29,880 nucleotides of DNA. Origin: Caryophanales bacterium UBA4365 (GTDB taxonomy: Bacteria > Bacillota_I > Bacilli_A > RFN20 > CAG-826). This document shows, piece after piece, positions 1 through 9,165 of the stretch; within the stretch, counting starts at the first letter, position 1; each line of letters starts with the position of its first letter. The notes below the pieces were generated by a model, which was given only the letters and a program-made list of their open reading frames with translations, was not told the DNA's origin and searched no databases. The position numbers and the translations under genes are program-made. The stretch covers positions 1 through 29,880 of the forward strand of contig DGSJ01000017.1 of the NCBI GenBank assembly GCA_002393905.1. Reading direction: 5' to 3'.

Positions 1-3000
1 CAACAACACTAATAGCAGCGTTTTCACCTAATCCATCAATAACGATAAATGGACAAATAAGAGATTTATTTTCATGATCAACAACGAATTCAGTTGCTTT
101 GGATTTATATAAATCAACTTTTTCAAATTTATATCCACGTTCAGTCATTTCAATCGCCACAGTAAGCATCTTTAAAATATCTGTCTCCTTTGGAGATAGT
201 TTTTCATGCTTGTTCTTACGACCTTTAAGTTCATCATAACGTTGAATAATGGCTTCTTTTCCGCCAAGCATTGGTTCAATGTCATATTGTTTACAACGAG
301 CAGAGAACCACACAGCATAGAATTCGAGTGGATAATAAAGTTTAAAGTAACCAACACGAACCGCCATCGTAACGTAAGCAACAGCGTGAGCTTTTGGGAA
401 CATGTATTTAATCTTGTTGCATGAATCAATGTACCATTCTGGAACATTACAAGCTCTTAGAGCTTCTTCAGCTTCTTTTGGAATCTTACGTCCTTTACGA
501 ACTGATTCCATGGTATTAAAGGCGGTCTTTGGTTGAACACCTTTCTTAATTAGGTAAGTCATAATGTCATCACGACATCCAATGACTTCACGAATGGTAC
601 ATGTACCATTCTTAATTAATTCTGAAGCATTACCTTGCCAGACGTCAGTACCGTGAGCTAAACCAGCAACAACAACTAGATCAGCAAATGATTTTGGTTG
701 AGCACCTAAAAGAATGTCGCGACAGACATCAGTACCGAATTCTGGTAAACCAGAAGCACCATTTTTAACTTTTAAATAGTTGCCGCTTCTTTCAAGAGCT
801 TTATCAGTTGTAAATAAAGAAATGACTTTCTTATCATTTAAAGGAATATCTTTCATGTTGACTCCGGTCATCTCCGTCATTAAACGTAGAGCGAGTGGGT
901 CAACGTGACCTAGTAGGTCAAGTTTAAGTAAAGCATCATGGAGAGCAGTATAGTCAAGATGTGTTGTTAACCAATCTGATTCTTTATCATCAGCTGGATA
1001 TTGAATTGGGGTGAAATCATAAATATTACAGCTCTTTGGAAGAACCATAATTCCACCAGGGTGTTGTCCAGTTGTACGTTTGGTATCAGCAACGTGACTT
1101 GCTAAATAAGCAATATAAGAAGACGGGATTGTACTTGGATCAACTCCTCTTTCTTCAAAGTATCCACGGACATAACCGAAAGCAGTTTTTTCAGCAACAG
1201 TTTCAATAGTTCCAGCACGGAAGACGTTGTTTGGTCCAAAAATGTCTTTTGTACTATTGAAGGCAATCTTCTGGTAATCACTTGGGAAGTTTAAGTCGAT
1301 ATCAGGAATCTTATCCGCATTAAAACCAAGGAACGTTTCAAATGGGATGTTTTGTCCATCTCCAACCATTTTTTCACCGCAAATCGGGCACTTTTTATCT
1401 GGTAAGTCATATCCAGAGTGAATATTTGGATCATCAATCCATTCTAAATGTTTACACTTTGGACAGTGGTAATGTGGACGAAGTGGGTTAACTTCGGTAA
1501 TGCCAAACATGTGTGCTGCAAAAGATGATCCAACAGAACCACGTGAGCCAACAACGAAACCAGCTTCATTAGCTCGACGGACGATTTCATGAGCAATGTA
1601 ATAAGTAACGGAATATCCGTGATCAATAATACCGGATAGTTCTTTTTCTAAACGATTTTGAATTTCTTCTGGAAGAGGATCTCCATAAATTTCATGTGCT
1701 TTGGCATAGCAAGTATCGCGTAAAACTTGTGGAGCTTCTTCAATAATTGGTGGATGTAAATCTTTTTTGATTGGTTTAAATTCACCAATAGAGTCAGCGA
1801 TTTTATTTGTATTTGTAACGACAATTTCAAAAGCTTTTTCTTTACCTAGGAAAGAGAAAGCGTCGAGCATTTCTTTTGTTGAACGATAATGTTGATCAGG
1901 AGCTTGTAAAGAGGTGTCCCTCATATGAAGTGGGTGGAGTTTACCACCAACAGCTTTAGCTGAGATATAAACATCACGAGTAATTTTATCTTCTGGATTT
2001 AAATAGTGAACATCACCTGTGGCAACGACTGGTTTACCAATTTCTTCAGCGCATTCAACGATGTCTTTAATGTATTTCTTTACTTCATCAAAGCTATCGA
2101 TGCTACCAAGGTTAACAAGGTGACGATAGTTCTCTGGAGGTTGAACTTCAATAAAGTCATAGAATTTCATTACCTCTTTAAGGTCAGCCTTCGTCATGGT
2201 TCGTGCAGCATCAAAGACTTCACCATTGCAACAAGCTGAACCAAGTAAAAGGTGTTCTCTTAAACGAGAAATTTCTCTTTTTGGAGTCTTTGGAACATCA
2301 GCTAAATATTTAATATGAGATAAAGAAACGAGTTCATATAACGCTCTAAAACCATCTTCATCTTTGACAAGACAGTTGATGTGACTTGGGCGAATATGTT
2401 TAAGCATCGCTTCAGTTGTTTTGATCTCAGCTAAGTCAGAATGCTTAAGATCCATATTGTGTTCAGTCAAACGATTTAGCATAGCTAACCAAACTTCGTT
2501 TAAGACCTTCGCATCGTAGTCAGCACGGTGAGCTTCTTCATCGTTATATGACTGAATTCCAAGGTTTCTACTTAATGAACCCAAACGGTGAGAACCGGCT
2601 TCTGGGAACATGTAGTGGGATAAAGAAAGAGTATCAATCGCTGGTGGATTGATTGGTTCTCTACCCATACGAATTAAGGAAGCGTTAATAAACCCAAGGT
2701 CGAATGTGATGTTATGAGAAACGATAATCGCATCTTTAAAGAAATCAATGATTCGATCAGCGCACTCTTCAAACTTTGGAGCATTATTAACCATGGCTTG
2801 GGTGATGTGTGTTTTATCTTGAACTTTTTGAGGAATTGGAATACCTGGATTAATAAAGAAGTCTTCAGTTTTAACAATGTTACCGTGTTCAAAACGAATC
2901 GCACCGAATTCAGTAATACGATCATATTCTTTAGATAATCCTGTTGTTTCTAAGTCGAATACAACATAAGCGGTATTTCTTAATGGGATAGGTTGTGGGT

Positions 3001-4303
3001 TTAAAGCGAATGGAAGTTCATCATTAACCATGTATAACTCGGAACCATATAGAATTTTGACTCCAGTATCTTTTTGAGCATTTTGCGCTTCTGGGAATGA
3101 TTGAACAACACCGTGGTCGGTTACAGCAACCGCTTTGTGTCCCATTGCTTTAGCAAGTTTACAATAATCAGTAATAGAAGTGACGCCATCCATAACAGAC
3201 ATTCTTGTGTGAAGATGGAGTTCAACGCGTTTTTGTTCTTCTTCATCACTTCTCATTGCTGGAGGTGGCACAATCTCAAAACCACGGGCAGTAACAGAAA
3301 CTTGTCCGCTACGTTTATCTGCCTCGGCATAACCTTTAATGTGGATGTACATTGAGTTTTTGAGTTTCTCAATTTCTTCCACCGTGGTATGTTTGTTTTC
3401 AACAATACGAATATTAATGGCTTGAGTGCCGTTACCTAAACCGCAAGGACAAACTGCTTTGCCAAAGAAATTAGTACGGATTTTATCGATACCGAAAACT
3501 TCGCCAGTAATGTCGACGTTTCCGCTATCTTCTTTAATTAAAGAGAAATCAGTATATTTCTTGAATGGAATAGAATCTCTCCAGGATTGAGGATCGTAAT
3601 CACTGTTAGTTTTGTTTTTCTTGGTGTTTTTACCAAGGTCTTTTAGACGAGAGATGTTGTCTTTTAAAGCTTCGATGTATTGTTCTTCGTATGCTTTTAG
3701 AGCAGTTTCTTCTTCCTCTTCTTCAACCATTTCTGTGTTTTTATAGTAAGAATCGTCTTCTTCCTCGCCTCGTTCAGCGTTTTCTTCTTCGTAAACTTCA
3801 TTTGCTTTCTCTTCCATCTTTTCTAAGACTTTTTGAGAAACATTTGGAGTTGTTTTTTCTTCTTCGCGAACTTCGGAAATAACATCAAAACGATAACTTA
3901 AAAACTTCAAGAATTCTTTAAAATCATCCACGATTTGCTGGTTCTTTTGTAAATCTTCATCTGTTTTAAAAACGAACAAGATTTGACCATCTTTATTTTC
4001 TAAAACCTGTTCAGAAACAAAACGGTTATGTGAACGATGCCAATCAGGGAAGAGGCGAATTGCGTCTTCAACAGTTGGTTTCTTTTTGTAAGAGAACTTA
4101 ATATCGATTGGATATGTAACAGTTTCTAAAGCATGTTGAAGTTGCTCGAGATATTCATAATCCCAAGGAGTATCCTTCACCACAAGCATATCGACTTGCT
4201 CGCGTTTAAATGGATTACGTGTGACAAGATCAAAATCCAAATCAAAACATTCGAGATTGTTAATCCCGATTGATGTTAAAAATCGTTTCATCTTGTCGTT
4301 CAT
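1..4303 (-). CDS. polC: DNA polymerase III subunit alpha, PolC type (3' end cut by window edge)
   Basis: Replicative DNA polymerase of low-GC Gram-positives, with polymerase and proofreading exonuclease in one chain. I read 1434 codons from ATG at 4303 to the window edge; about 60 C-terminal residues are missing by comparison with B. subtilis PolC (1437 aa). Visible in order: N-terminal domain; an acidic Glu-rich low-complexity stretch at about residues 150-210; OB-like region; split PHP domain starting with ELHLHTRMSVMDG near 358; the DEDD exonuclease inserted in PHP (VVFDLETTGL near 445); a zinc-binding CPKC...CPICG region near 946; and the polymerase PDIDLNF catalytic motif near 999. It is the last gene of uppS-cdsA-dxr-rseP-polC and starts 5 nt after the rseP stop with only a weak SD, so translation may be coupled. 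B. subtilis has proS between these two genes; here it is missing. Identity is secure. Confidence 0.97.
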   Translation of the reverse strand, partial: MNDKMKRFLTSIGINNLECFDLDFDLVTRNPFKREQVDMLVVKDTPWDYEYLEQLQHALETVTYPIDIKFSYKKKPTVEDAIRLFPDWHRSHNRFVSEQVLENKDGQILFVFKTDEDLQKNQQIVDDFKEFLKFLSYRFDVISEVREEEKTTPNVSQKVLEKMEEKANEVYEEENAERGEEEDDSYYKNTEMVEEEEEETALKAYEEQYIEALKDNISRLKDLGKNTKKNKTNSDYDPQSWRDSIPFKKYTDFSLIKEDSGNVDITGEVFGIDKIRTNFFGKAVCPCGLGNGTQAINIRIVENKHTTVEEIEKLKNSMYIHIKGYAEADKRSGQVSVTARGFEIVPPPAMRSDEEEQKRVELHLHTRMSVMDGVTSITDYCKLAKAMGHKAVAVTDHGVVQSFPEAQNAQKDTGVKILYGSELYMVNDELPFALNPQPIPLRNTAYVVFDLETTGLSKEYDRITEFGAIRFEHGNIVKTEDFFINPGIPIPQKVQDKTHITQAMVNNAPKFEECADRIIDFFKDAIIVSHNITFDLGFINASLIRMGREPINPPAIDTLSLSHYMFPEAGSHRLGSLSRNLGIQSYNDEEAHRADYDAKVLNEVWLAMLNRLTEHNMDLKHSDLAEIKTTEAMLKHIRPSHINCLVKDEDGFRALYELVSLSHIKYLADVPKTPKREISRLREHLLLGSACCNGEVFDAARTMTKADLKEVMKFYDFIEVQPPENYRHLVNLGSIDSFDEVKKYIKDIVECAEEIGKPVVATGDVHYLNPEDKITRDVYISAKAVGGKLHPLHMRDTSLQAPDQHYRSTKEMLDAFSFLGKEKAFEIVVTNTNKIADSIGEFKPIKKDLHPPIIEEAPQVLRDTCYAKAHEIYGDPLPEEIQNRLEKELSGIIDHGYSVTYYIAHEIVRRANEAGFVVGSRGSVGSSFAAHMFGITEVNPLRPHYHCPKCKHLEWIDDPNIHSGYDLPDKKCPICGEKMVGDGQNIPFETFLGFNADKIPDIDLNFPSDYQKIAFNSTKDIFGPNNVFRAGTIETVAEKTAFGYVRGYFEERGVDPSTIPSSYIAYLASHVADTKRTTGQHPGGIMVLPKSCNIYDFTPIQYPADDKESDWLTTHLDYTALHDALLKLDLLGHVDPLALRLMTEMTGVNMKDIPLNDKKVISLFTTDKALERSGNYLKVKNGASGLPEFGTDVCRDILLGAQPKSFADLVVVAGLAHGTDVWQGNASELIKNGTCTIREVIGCRDDIMTYLIKKGVQPKTAFNTMESVRKGRKIPKEAEEALRACNVPEWYIDSCNKIKYMFPKAHAVAYVTMAVRVGYFKLYYPLEFYAVWFSARCKQYDIEPMLGGKEAIIQRYDELKGRKNKHEKLSPKETDILKMLTVAIEMTERGYKFEKVDLYKSKATEFVVDHENKSLICPFIVIDGLGENAAISVV

Positions 4304-4308
4304 CGTTT

Positions 4309-5670
4309 TTACACCAGTTTAATAATATCAAGCACTACAATTGCAATCATTAATCCAAAGAGAAGGACTAATCCAACAGCAGACATAATGCCTTTCACTT
4401 TGCTTGGAATTTTCTTCTTAGTGATACCTTCAATAACGGTCACAAGAAGAGCAAAACCATCTAATCCTGGGAATGGTAGCAAGTTAAAGATAGCTAGGTT
4501 AACACTAATTAGACCCCAGAAATATAAATAAGTGGCAAATGTATACGAACCATAAAGGTTTGCTGTCATATCAAAGATACCGACAATACCAGACATGTTT
4601 TTAATTCCGCCAGTAAAGAGTGTTCCAATACCTTTGAAAACTGCTACTGAAGCATTTCCATAATCTTTAAATGTTTGTGAAACTCGATCACCAAATGTCC
4701 AGTTCTTGTCATTCATCGTTTTAAATGAAAGACCAATGTCATCCCAAACATATTTATCACCGCTTTGAACAGCTTTGATGGTTGGGTTAAAATTAATAGT
4801 TTCATATTTTTCCGTTGCTGGATTGTAGCGATCGAATTGAAGATGAGCCACAAATGACTTGTTCTCAAACGCAGAATAAGTCTTCTTTGTGAAGTCAGCA
4901 TAGAGCTCATCTTTATTAATTAATTGATCGACATTAAAGTAGGCATCATAAAGTGGTTTATTGATTACTTCATAGGTGCCATCGCCACGATCTGTAGCAA
5001 TATTTTCACCAGCAATTGCTGGATAAATTAAAATTCCATCACTAAATTTGGTGTAATGCTTTGTGCCTTTTGGAGCATACGCCAAAACGTATTTTTCTCC
5101 ATCAATTTCAGTGCTTTCATCAATGACATAAAATTGACCAGCATGGATAACTTTATCTTCGCTTGTGTATTCATAAGAAATGTAGCTTTTATGATAATGC
5201 TTCATCCAGTCATTATCTTTTAAGACAGTTGCTGCCGTGCTACCTTCACTAATTGAAGCATATCTAGTTGTTACAACTCGTGGGAAAGCTAAGTTTGAAA
5301 TAGCGATGAGAATGAAAGCTAATATCGCATTTAAAACAACACCAGCGACAAGAACAATTGCTTTCTTCCATTTCTTAATCCCTTCAAGAGATCTTTCTTG
5401 TGAAAGATTAAGTCCTTCTTCAGGTTCTGTTCCTTCTTCGCCATACATGGAAACATAACCGCCAAATGGAATGGCACGAATTGAGAAATATGTCTCTCCG
5501 CCTTTTCTTCTCTTATGTAATAAGGCTGGACCAAATCCAATGGAATACTCAAAACAATAAACTTTAAAAAGTTTAGCCATGGATAAGTGTCCAAGCTCGT
5601 GAATGCTAATTAGGGCACTTAATGAAACAACAAATAAGATAACTGAAACGATCCAATCCCAAGCAGTCAT
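4309..5670 (-). CDS. rseP: RseP/RasP-like site-2 intramembrane zinc metalloprotease
   Basis: A 453-aa polytopic membrane protease of the M50 family, which cuts membrane-embedded substrates such as anti-sigma factors and leftover signal peptides. Seen: HELGH zinc motif at residues 24-28 inside the first membrane segment, FGGYVSMYGEE just after it, a second hydrophobic segment near 102-125, and the third zinc ligand in NLLPFPGLDG (Asp404) inside a C-terminal membrane pair. The extracytoplasmic part between about 126 and 370 is large and shows no PDZ motif that I recognise, which is unusual for RasP. Start ATG follows AGGAGGG and overlaps the dxr stop as TAATG, so the two are translationally coupled. 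B. subtilis has the same dxr-rasP order. Confidence 0.93.
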   Translation of the reverse strand: MTAWDWIVSVILFVVSLSALISIHELGHLSMAKLFKVYCFEYSIGFGPALLHKRRKGGETYFSIRAIPFGGYVSMYGEEGTEPEEGLNLSQERSLEGIKKWKKAIVLVAGVVLNAILAFILIAISNLAFPRVVTTRYASISEGSTAATVLKDNDWMKHYHKSYISYEYTSEDKVIHAGQFYVIDESTEIDGEKYVLAYAPKGTKHYTKFSDGILIYPAIAGENIATDRGDGTYEVINKPLYDAYFNVDQLINKDELYADFTKKTYSAFENKSFVAHLQFDRYNPATEKYETINFNPTIKAVQSGDKYVWDDIGLSFKTMNDKNWTFGDRVSQTFKDYGNASVAVFKGIGTLFTGGIKNMSGIVGIFDMTANLYGSYTFATYLYFWGLISVNLAIFNLLPFPGLDGFALLVTVIEGITKKKIPSKVKGIMSAVGLVLLFGLMIAIVVLDIIKLV

Positions 5671-6800
5671 TAATTTACCCTCCTAGCTTTTTTGTCTATA
5701 CGTTTAATTTGGCATAATGATGGATTTCGAATTAGTTTTTGTTCCTCCACCTTTTTACCAACAAATTTTGCAATATCTAAATAACCAATTTCATGGTTCA
5801 AGAAGCGATACACGGCTGTTTCATTTGCAGCATTTAATGCAATCATCTTTGAAGCACCTTCAAGCAAAGCTTGTTTGGCGATCTCGGTGCACGGATATCG
5901 TTTATAGTCATATTCATGGAAATGACAATCCTTAAATTCATCTAAAGATTTAACAGTGTAAACTTTAAATTCGCTTTTTCCTTCAAACATGGCCCATTTA
6001 ATTGGCTCATGCATATCCGGTTTTCCGTAATCAACAATCAATGTTCCATCATTAAGTTCGACTGCAGAGTGAATCAAAGATTCATCATGCATTTGAACTC
6101 GAATTTTGTTTAGTGGGAAATGATAGAGGTAATATGCTTCAATGATTTCAAAACCTTTATTCATCATTGTTGCACAATCAATCGTGATTTTTGCGCCCAT
6201 CTTCCATGTTGGATGACGTAAGGCATCTTCTGGAGTTTGTTCGGCAAGTTTAGAAATCTCGACATTTCGAAGAGCTCCACCGCTTGCTGTAATAATCAGA
6301 CTCTTCGCATCCTTAATATCACATTTAGATAAGCATTTAGCCAAAGCAACATGTTCCGAATCAATTGGATAAAGTTTACCTTTTCCTTCATCAAGAAGTT
6401 TATTAATGATTGTGCCGCCAGCAACAAGTGCTTCTTTATTAGCTAAGCAAAGAATCTTATTTTTCTCTAAGACATTGATTGCTGGTTCTAATCCAACAAA
6501 GCCAACTAACGCATCAACACAAAGATCAAATTCGGTTTTCTTAATAATTCTTTTTAACCCACATTTTCCTGAAAAAACTGAAATGTTTTTAAACTCTTTT
6601 TTTAGTTCATTTGCTGGTGATTTGCTGGTAATATAAACATTTTTTACAGATTTAAACTCACTTAATATTTCCTTTGCTTTTGCTAGGTTTTTGCCAACAG
6701 AAAAACCAACAAGTTCAAACTCATTTGGATACTGTCTAATAATATCCAGAGTCTGTGAACCGATTGATCCTGAAGCTCCTAACAAAAGTACTTTTTTCAT
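5670..6800 (-). CDS. dxr: 1-deoxy-D-xylulose 5-phosphate reductoisomerase
   Basis: Converts 1-deoxy-D-xylulose 5-phosphate to 2-C-methyl-D-erythritol 4-phosphate with NADPH, the first committed step of the MEP isoprenoid pathway. The 376-aa length is usual. Seen: NADPH-binding GASGSIG at residues 8-14, metal-binding Asp147 and Glu149 in IDSEH, and TMMNKGFEIIEA with Asn214, Lys215 and metal ligand Glu218. The usual HPQS segment reads HDES here, and the following loop is also divergent. The start overlaps the cdsA stop as ATGA with no strong SD, pointing to coupled translation. Sitting beside uppS, it supplies the precursor flow for undecaprenyl phosphate. Confidence 0.96.
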   Translation of the reverse strand: MKKVLLLGASGSIGSQTLDIIRQYPNEFELVGFSVGKNLAKAKEILSEFKSVKNVYITSKSPANELKKEFKNISVFSGKCGLKRIIKKTEFDLCVDALVGFVGLEPAINVLEKNKILCLANKEALVAGGTIINKLLDEGKGKLYPIDSEHVALAKCLSKCDIKDAKSLIITASGGALRNVEISKLAEQTPEDALRHPTWKMGAKITIDCATMMNKGFEIIEAYYLYHFPLNKIRVQMHDESLIHSAVELNDGTLIVDYGKPDMHEPIKWAMFEGKSEFKVYTVKSLDEFKDCHFHEYDYKRYPCTEIAKQALLEGASKMIALNAANETAVYRFLNHEIGYLDIAKFVGKKVEEQKLIRNPSLCQIKRIDKKARRVN

Positions 6801-7801
6801 GCTGTAAATTTTTCAATCATTTCCATAAAGACTAATAAGCCACTAACAAGGCCACTAGCGAAAATTAGAGAATCGAGACGATCAAGAACTCCACCGTGTC
6901 CTGGAAGGATGGCGGAGAAGTCTTTCACACCGAAACTTCTCTTAATTGACGAGAAGAAGAAGTCACCAATATCACCAAAGAATGGGATAAATAATGAGAT
7001 AAGCATCACCCAATACCAGTGATTTAAGTCGAGTTGAGGAAGAATTGGCAATCCAACACCACCCATAATCATGGCAAAGGAAAATGTAATCGCAAAGGAG
7101 ATAACAATACCACCAATCGCTCCTTCCCAAGTTTTCTTTGGAGAAATTTCTGGAGCCATTTTGTGTTTTCCAAATAGCAAACCAACAAAGAAGGCACCAA
7201 TATCGTTAGCACAAACGCCAACGACCACATAAAGAATTAACAATAAAGATTGGCCATAAACGAACCCTGTTTCAGTAATCACTTTGCCAGTTGCTTCAAA
7301 CATGGTAAATGGAGCAAATCTCAAATATAGCAATGCTTGAATTCCTAAACTCAAAATAACAATCATTGAGAAGAAATAGAAGACGTAGCGAATTGTAAAT
7401 TCACGACTAAAGAAACACATGACAAATAAAACTGCAGCAGTAGTGACAAGAAGCATCTCAGAAAGCTTTAGTTCTGAGAAGTTAACTGTGAAGAAGTTAG
7501 CGAAATCAATTCGCTCATGCGCCCGCACAGCATCGATATAATTACGTAAGATTACATAGTAACATGTGGCAATTAACAATATAATGACAACCACAAATGT
7601 TACTGTTCTAGTCTTACCTTTTAAATTAGTAACATGAACACTTTCGTAAGCAAAGCAGATGGCAATTAAAACAGAAAGAGCAACAAAATAGATGCTTCCA
7701 AAAATAATTGCCGGGACTAATAAAGCAACAAGAACAACAGCTGTTAGTGTTCGAACTCTAATGGAGTGTTTTTGTTCAACACTAAGTTTATTTTTTTCCA
7801 T
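6797..7801 (-). CDS. cdsA: phosphatidate cytidylyltransferase
   Basis: Makes CDP-diacylglycerol from phosphatidate and CTP at the membrane, the branch point to phosphatidylglycerol and cardiolipin. At 334 aa it is longer than the common 260-280, with extra residues in the N-terminal half between the first hydrophobic segments. The C-terminal CDP-diglyceride synthetase signature is complete at about residues 284-311: SSIKR, KDFSAILPGHGG and DRLDS. Multiple hydrophobic helices run through the chain. ATG is preceded by GGAGGG and lies 14 nt inside the end of uppS, as in tightly packed Bacilli operons. Confidence 0.94.
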   Translation of the reverse strand: MEKNKLSVEQKHSIRVRTLTAVVLVALLVPAIIFGSIYFVALSVLIAICFAYESVHVTNLKGKTRTVTFVVVIILLIATCYYVILRNYIDAVRAHERIDFANFFTVNFSELKLSEMLLVTTAAVLFVMCFFSREFTIRYVFYFFSMIVILSLGIQALLYLRFAPFTMFEATGKVITETGFVYGQSLLLILYVVVGVCANDIGAFFVGLLFGKHKMAPEISPKKTWEGAIGGIVISFAITFSFAMIMGGVGLPILPQLDLNHWYWVMLISLFIPFFGDIGDFFFSSIKRSFGVKDFSAILPGHGGVLDRLDSLIFASGLVSGLLVFMEMIEKFTA

Positions 7802-8522
7802 GATCTAACCCTCCGAAACGTCTGTTACGCTTGTTATATTCTTTTAAACAATCAACGAAAGCTTCTCGCTTAAAATCTGGCCAATGAACTTTTGTAAAAA
7901 CAAATTCCGCATAAGCAAGTTGCCATGGTAGGAAATTGCTTGTTCTTTCTTCGCCAGAGGTACGAACTAGAAGATCAACATTTGGTAAGCCTTTTGTATA
8001 AAGGTGATTTTCGAAGACTTGTTCGTTAATATCTTCAATCTTTAAGGAACCATCCTTCACTTCTTCAGCAATTTGTTTGGCTGCTCGAGTAATTTCTTCT
8101 TTTCCACCGTAGTTTAAACAAATGTTCATCACAAATTTGTCATTATCTTTAGTCATATCAATCGACTTATAGCAAGTCTTTTGTGTTTTATCAGGAAGTC
8201 GAGAGATGTCTCCAGAGATAACAATACGAACACCATCACGCATGAGGTGATCGATTTCTTTTTTAAAGAAAATTTCTAGATATCTAAAGAGTTGAGAAAT
8301 CTCACTTTTTGGTCTCTTCCAGTTTTCAGTAGAGAAAGCATAAAACGAACAAACCTTAATTCCATAATCCTTACAATGATCAAAAACTTCGATGATTCTG
8401 TTCATTGCTTCTTTGTGGCCTTTGGTACGTGGAAGTCCACGTGCATTAGCCCATCTTCCATTGCCATCCATAATGAAAGCAATGTGGGTAATTGGTTTAT
8501 TTAACTCGATCTCACGTTTCAT
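7788..8522 (-). CDS. uppS: isoprenyl transferase (undecaprenyl diphosphate synthase)
   Basis: Cis-prenyltransferase that builds the undecaprenyl diphosphate lipid carrier for cell-wall and surface polymers. The 244-aa chain has MDGNGRWA at 18-25 (catalytic Asp19), FYAFSTENWKRP, NYGGKEE and the C-terminal RTSGEERTSNFLPWQ signature. It is first gene of uppS-cdsA-dxr-rseP-polC. No SD is present. TATAAT ends 7 nt before the ATG, so the start codon should lie at or next to the 5' end of the mRNA. The next in-frame ATG is in the active-site motif, so ATG 8522 is the only sensible start. A carrier-lipid synthase implies that some wall or surface glycan is made. Confidence 0.96.
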   Translation of the reverse strand: MKREIELNKPITHIAFIMDGNGRWANARGLPRTKGHKEAMNRIIEVFDHCKDYGIKVCSFYAFSTENWKRPKSEISQLFRYLEIFFKKEIDHLMRDGVRIVISGDISRLPDKTQKTCYKSIDMTKDNDKFVMNICLNYGGKEEITRAAKQIAEEVKDGSLKIEDINEQVFENHLYTKGLPNVDLLVRTSGEERTSNFLPWQLAYAEFVFTKVHWPDFKREAFVDCLKEYNKRNRRFGGLDHGKK

Positions 8523-8529
8523 GCCTTAC

Positions 8530-8535
8530 ATTATA
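8530..8535 (-). promoter_or_regulatory. uppS promoter -10 element, predicted leaderless start
   Basis: Perfect TATAAT on the minus strand, preceded by TG and separated from the uppS ATG by only 7 nt. No convincing -35 hexamer at 16-18 nt. With usual spacing, transcription would begin on or next to the start codon. The upstream transcript is closed by the frr terminator. Confidence 0.6.
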
Positions 8536-8577
8536 CACGCATACGAAAGCACAATAAATAAAGAATTGTAAAAGTTC

Positions 8578-8605
8578 TAAAAGAAAAGGAGGAATTACCC
8601 TCCTT
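8578..8605 (-). terminator. terminator of rpsB-tsf-pyrH-frr
   Basis: Minus-strand hairpin AAGGAGG / CCTCCTT with a 6-nt loop (arms 8599-8605 and 8586-8592) followed by TTCTTTT, 10 nt after the frr stop. It separates the translation-factor operon from uppS. Confidence 0.85.
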
Positions 8606-8615
8606 ATTTTGTTTC

Positions 8616-9161
8616 TTAGATTGAGAGAATATCTTTCTCTTTTTCCGCTAGAATTTGATCAATCTGTTGAATCGCTTCATCGACGACTTTTTGAATTTCG
8701 TCTTGAACGCGTTTCTGATAATCCTCAGTCATGTCTTCGGCTTCTTTAACAAAGTCGATGTATTCACGACGGATATTTCTAACGGCAACTTTACTATTTT
8801 CAGCAGTCGCTTTGGCTTTCTTCACTAACTCACGACGTGTGTCTTCAGTTAATGGTGGAAAGGTTAAGCGAATGCAATCACCTTCGCTAACTGGGTTAAC
8901 ACCAAGATTAGCAGCAGCGATTCCGGCAACAATGGATTTAATGTCGTTACGATCATATGGTTTAATCAGTAACTGACGTGGTTCTGGAACAGTAATTGAG
9001 GAAATTTGGTTTACCGCAATTTTGTCTCCATAATAATCGCATTGAACGCGGTCAAGAATTGCTGGGGTTGCTCGGCCTGTACGAATAAGAACTAATTCTC
9101 CACGTAAAGCTTCAACAGTTTTTTGCAATCTGCTTTGACATTCTAATGTAATATCATCCAT
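8616..9161 (-). CDS. frr: ribosome recycling factor
   Basis: Splits post-termination ribosomes together with EF-G. The start is ATG 9161 (MDDITLECQ...), giving 181 aa, close to the family norm of 185. It has GAGAGGAT 8 nt upstream and lies 4 nt after the pyrH stop. The reading frame stays open upstream to 9209, but that extension lies inside pyrH and has no homology to the family. Seen: IRTGRATPAILDRV near residue 26-39 and the C-terminal helical region with RREYIDFVKEAED. It is the last gene of rpsB-tsf-pyrH-frr, an order conserved in most bacteria. Confidence 0.96.
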   Translation of the reverse strand: MDDITLECQSRLQKTVEALRGELVLIRTGRATPAILDRVQCDYYGDKIAVNQISSITVPEPRQLLIKPYDRNDIKSIVAGIAAANLGVNPVSEGDCIRLTFPPLTEDTRRELVKKAKATAENSKVAVRNIRREYIDFVKEAEDMTEDYQKRVQDEIQKVVDEAIQQIDQILAEKEKDILSI

Positions 9162-9165
9162 GTTT

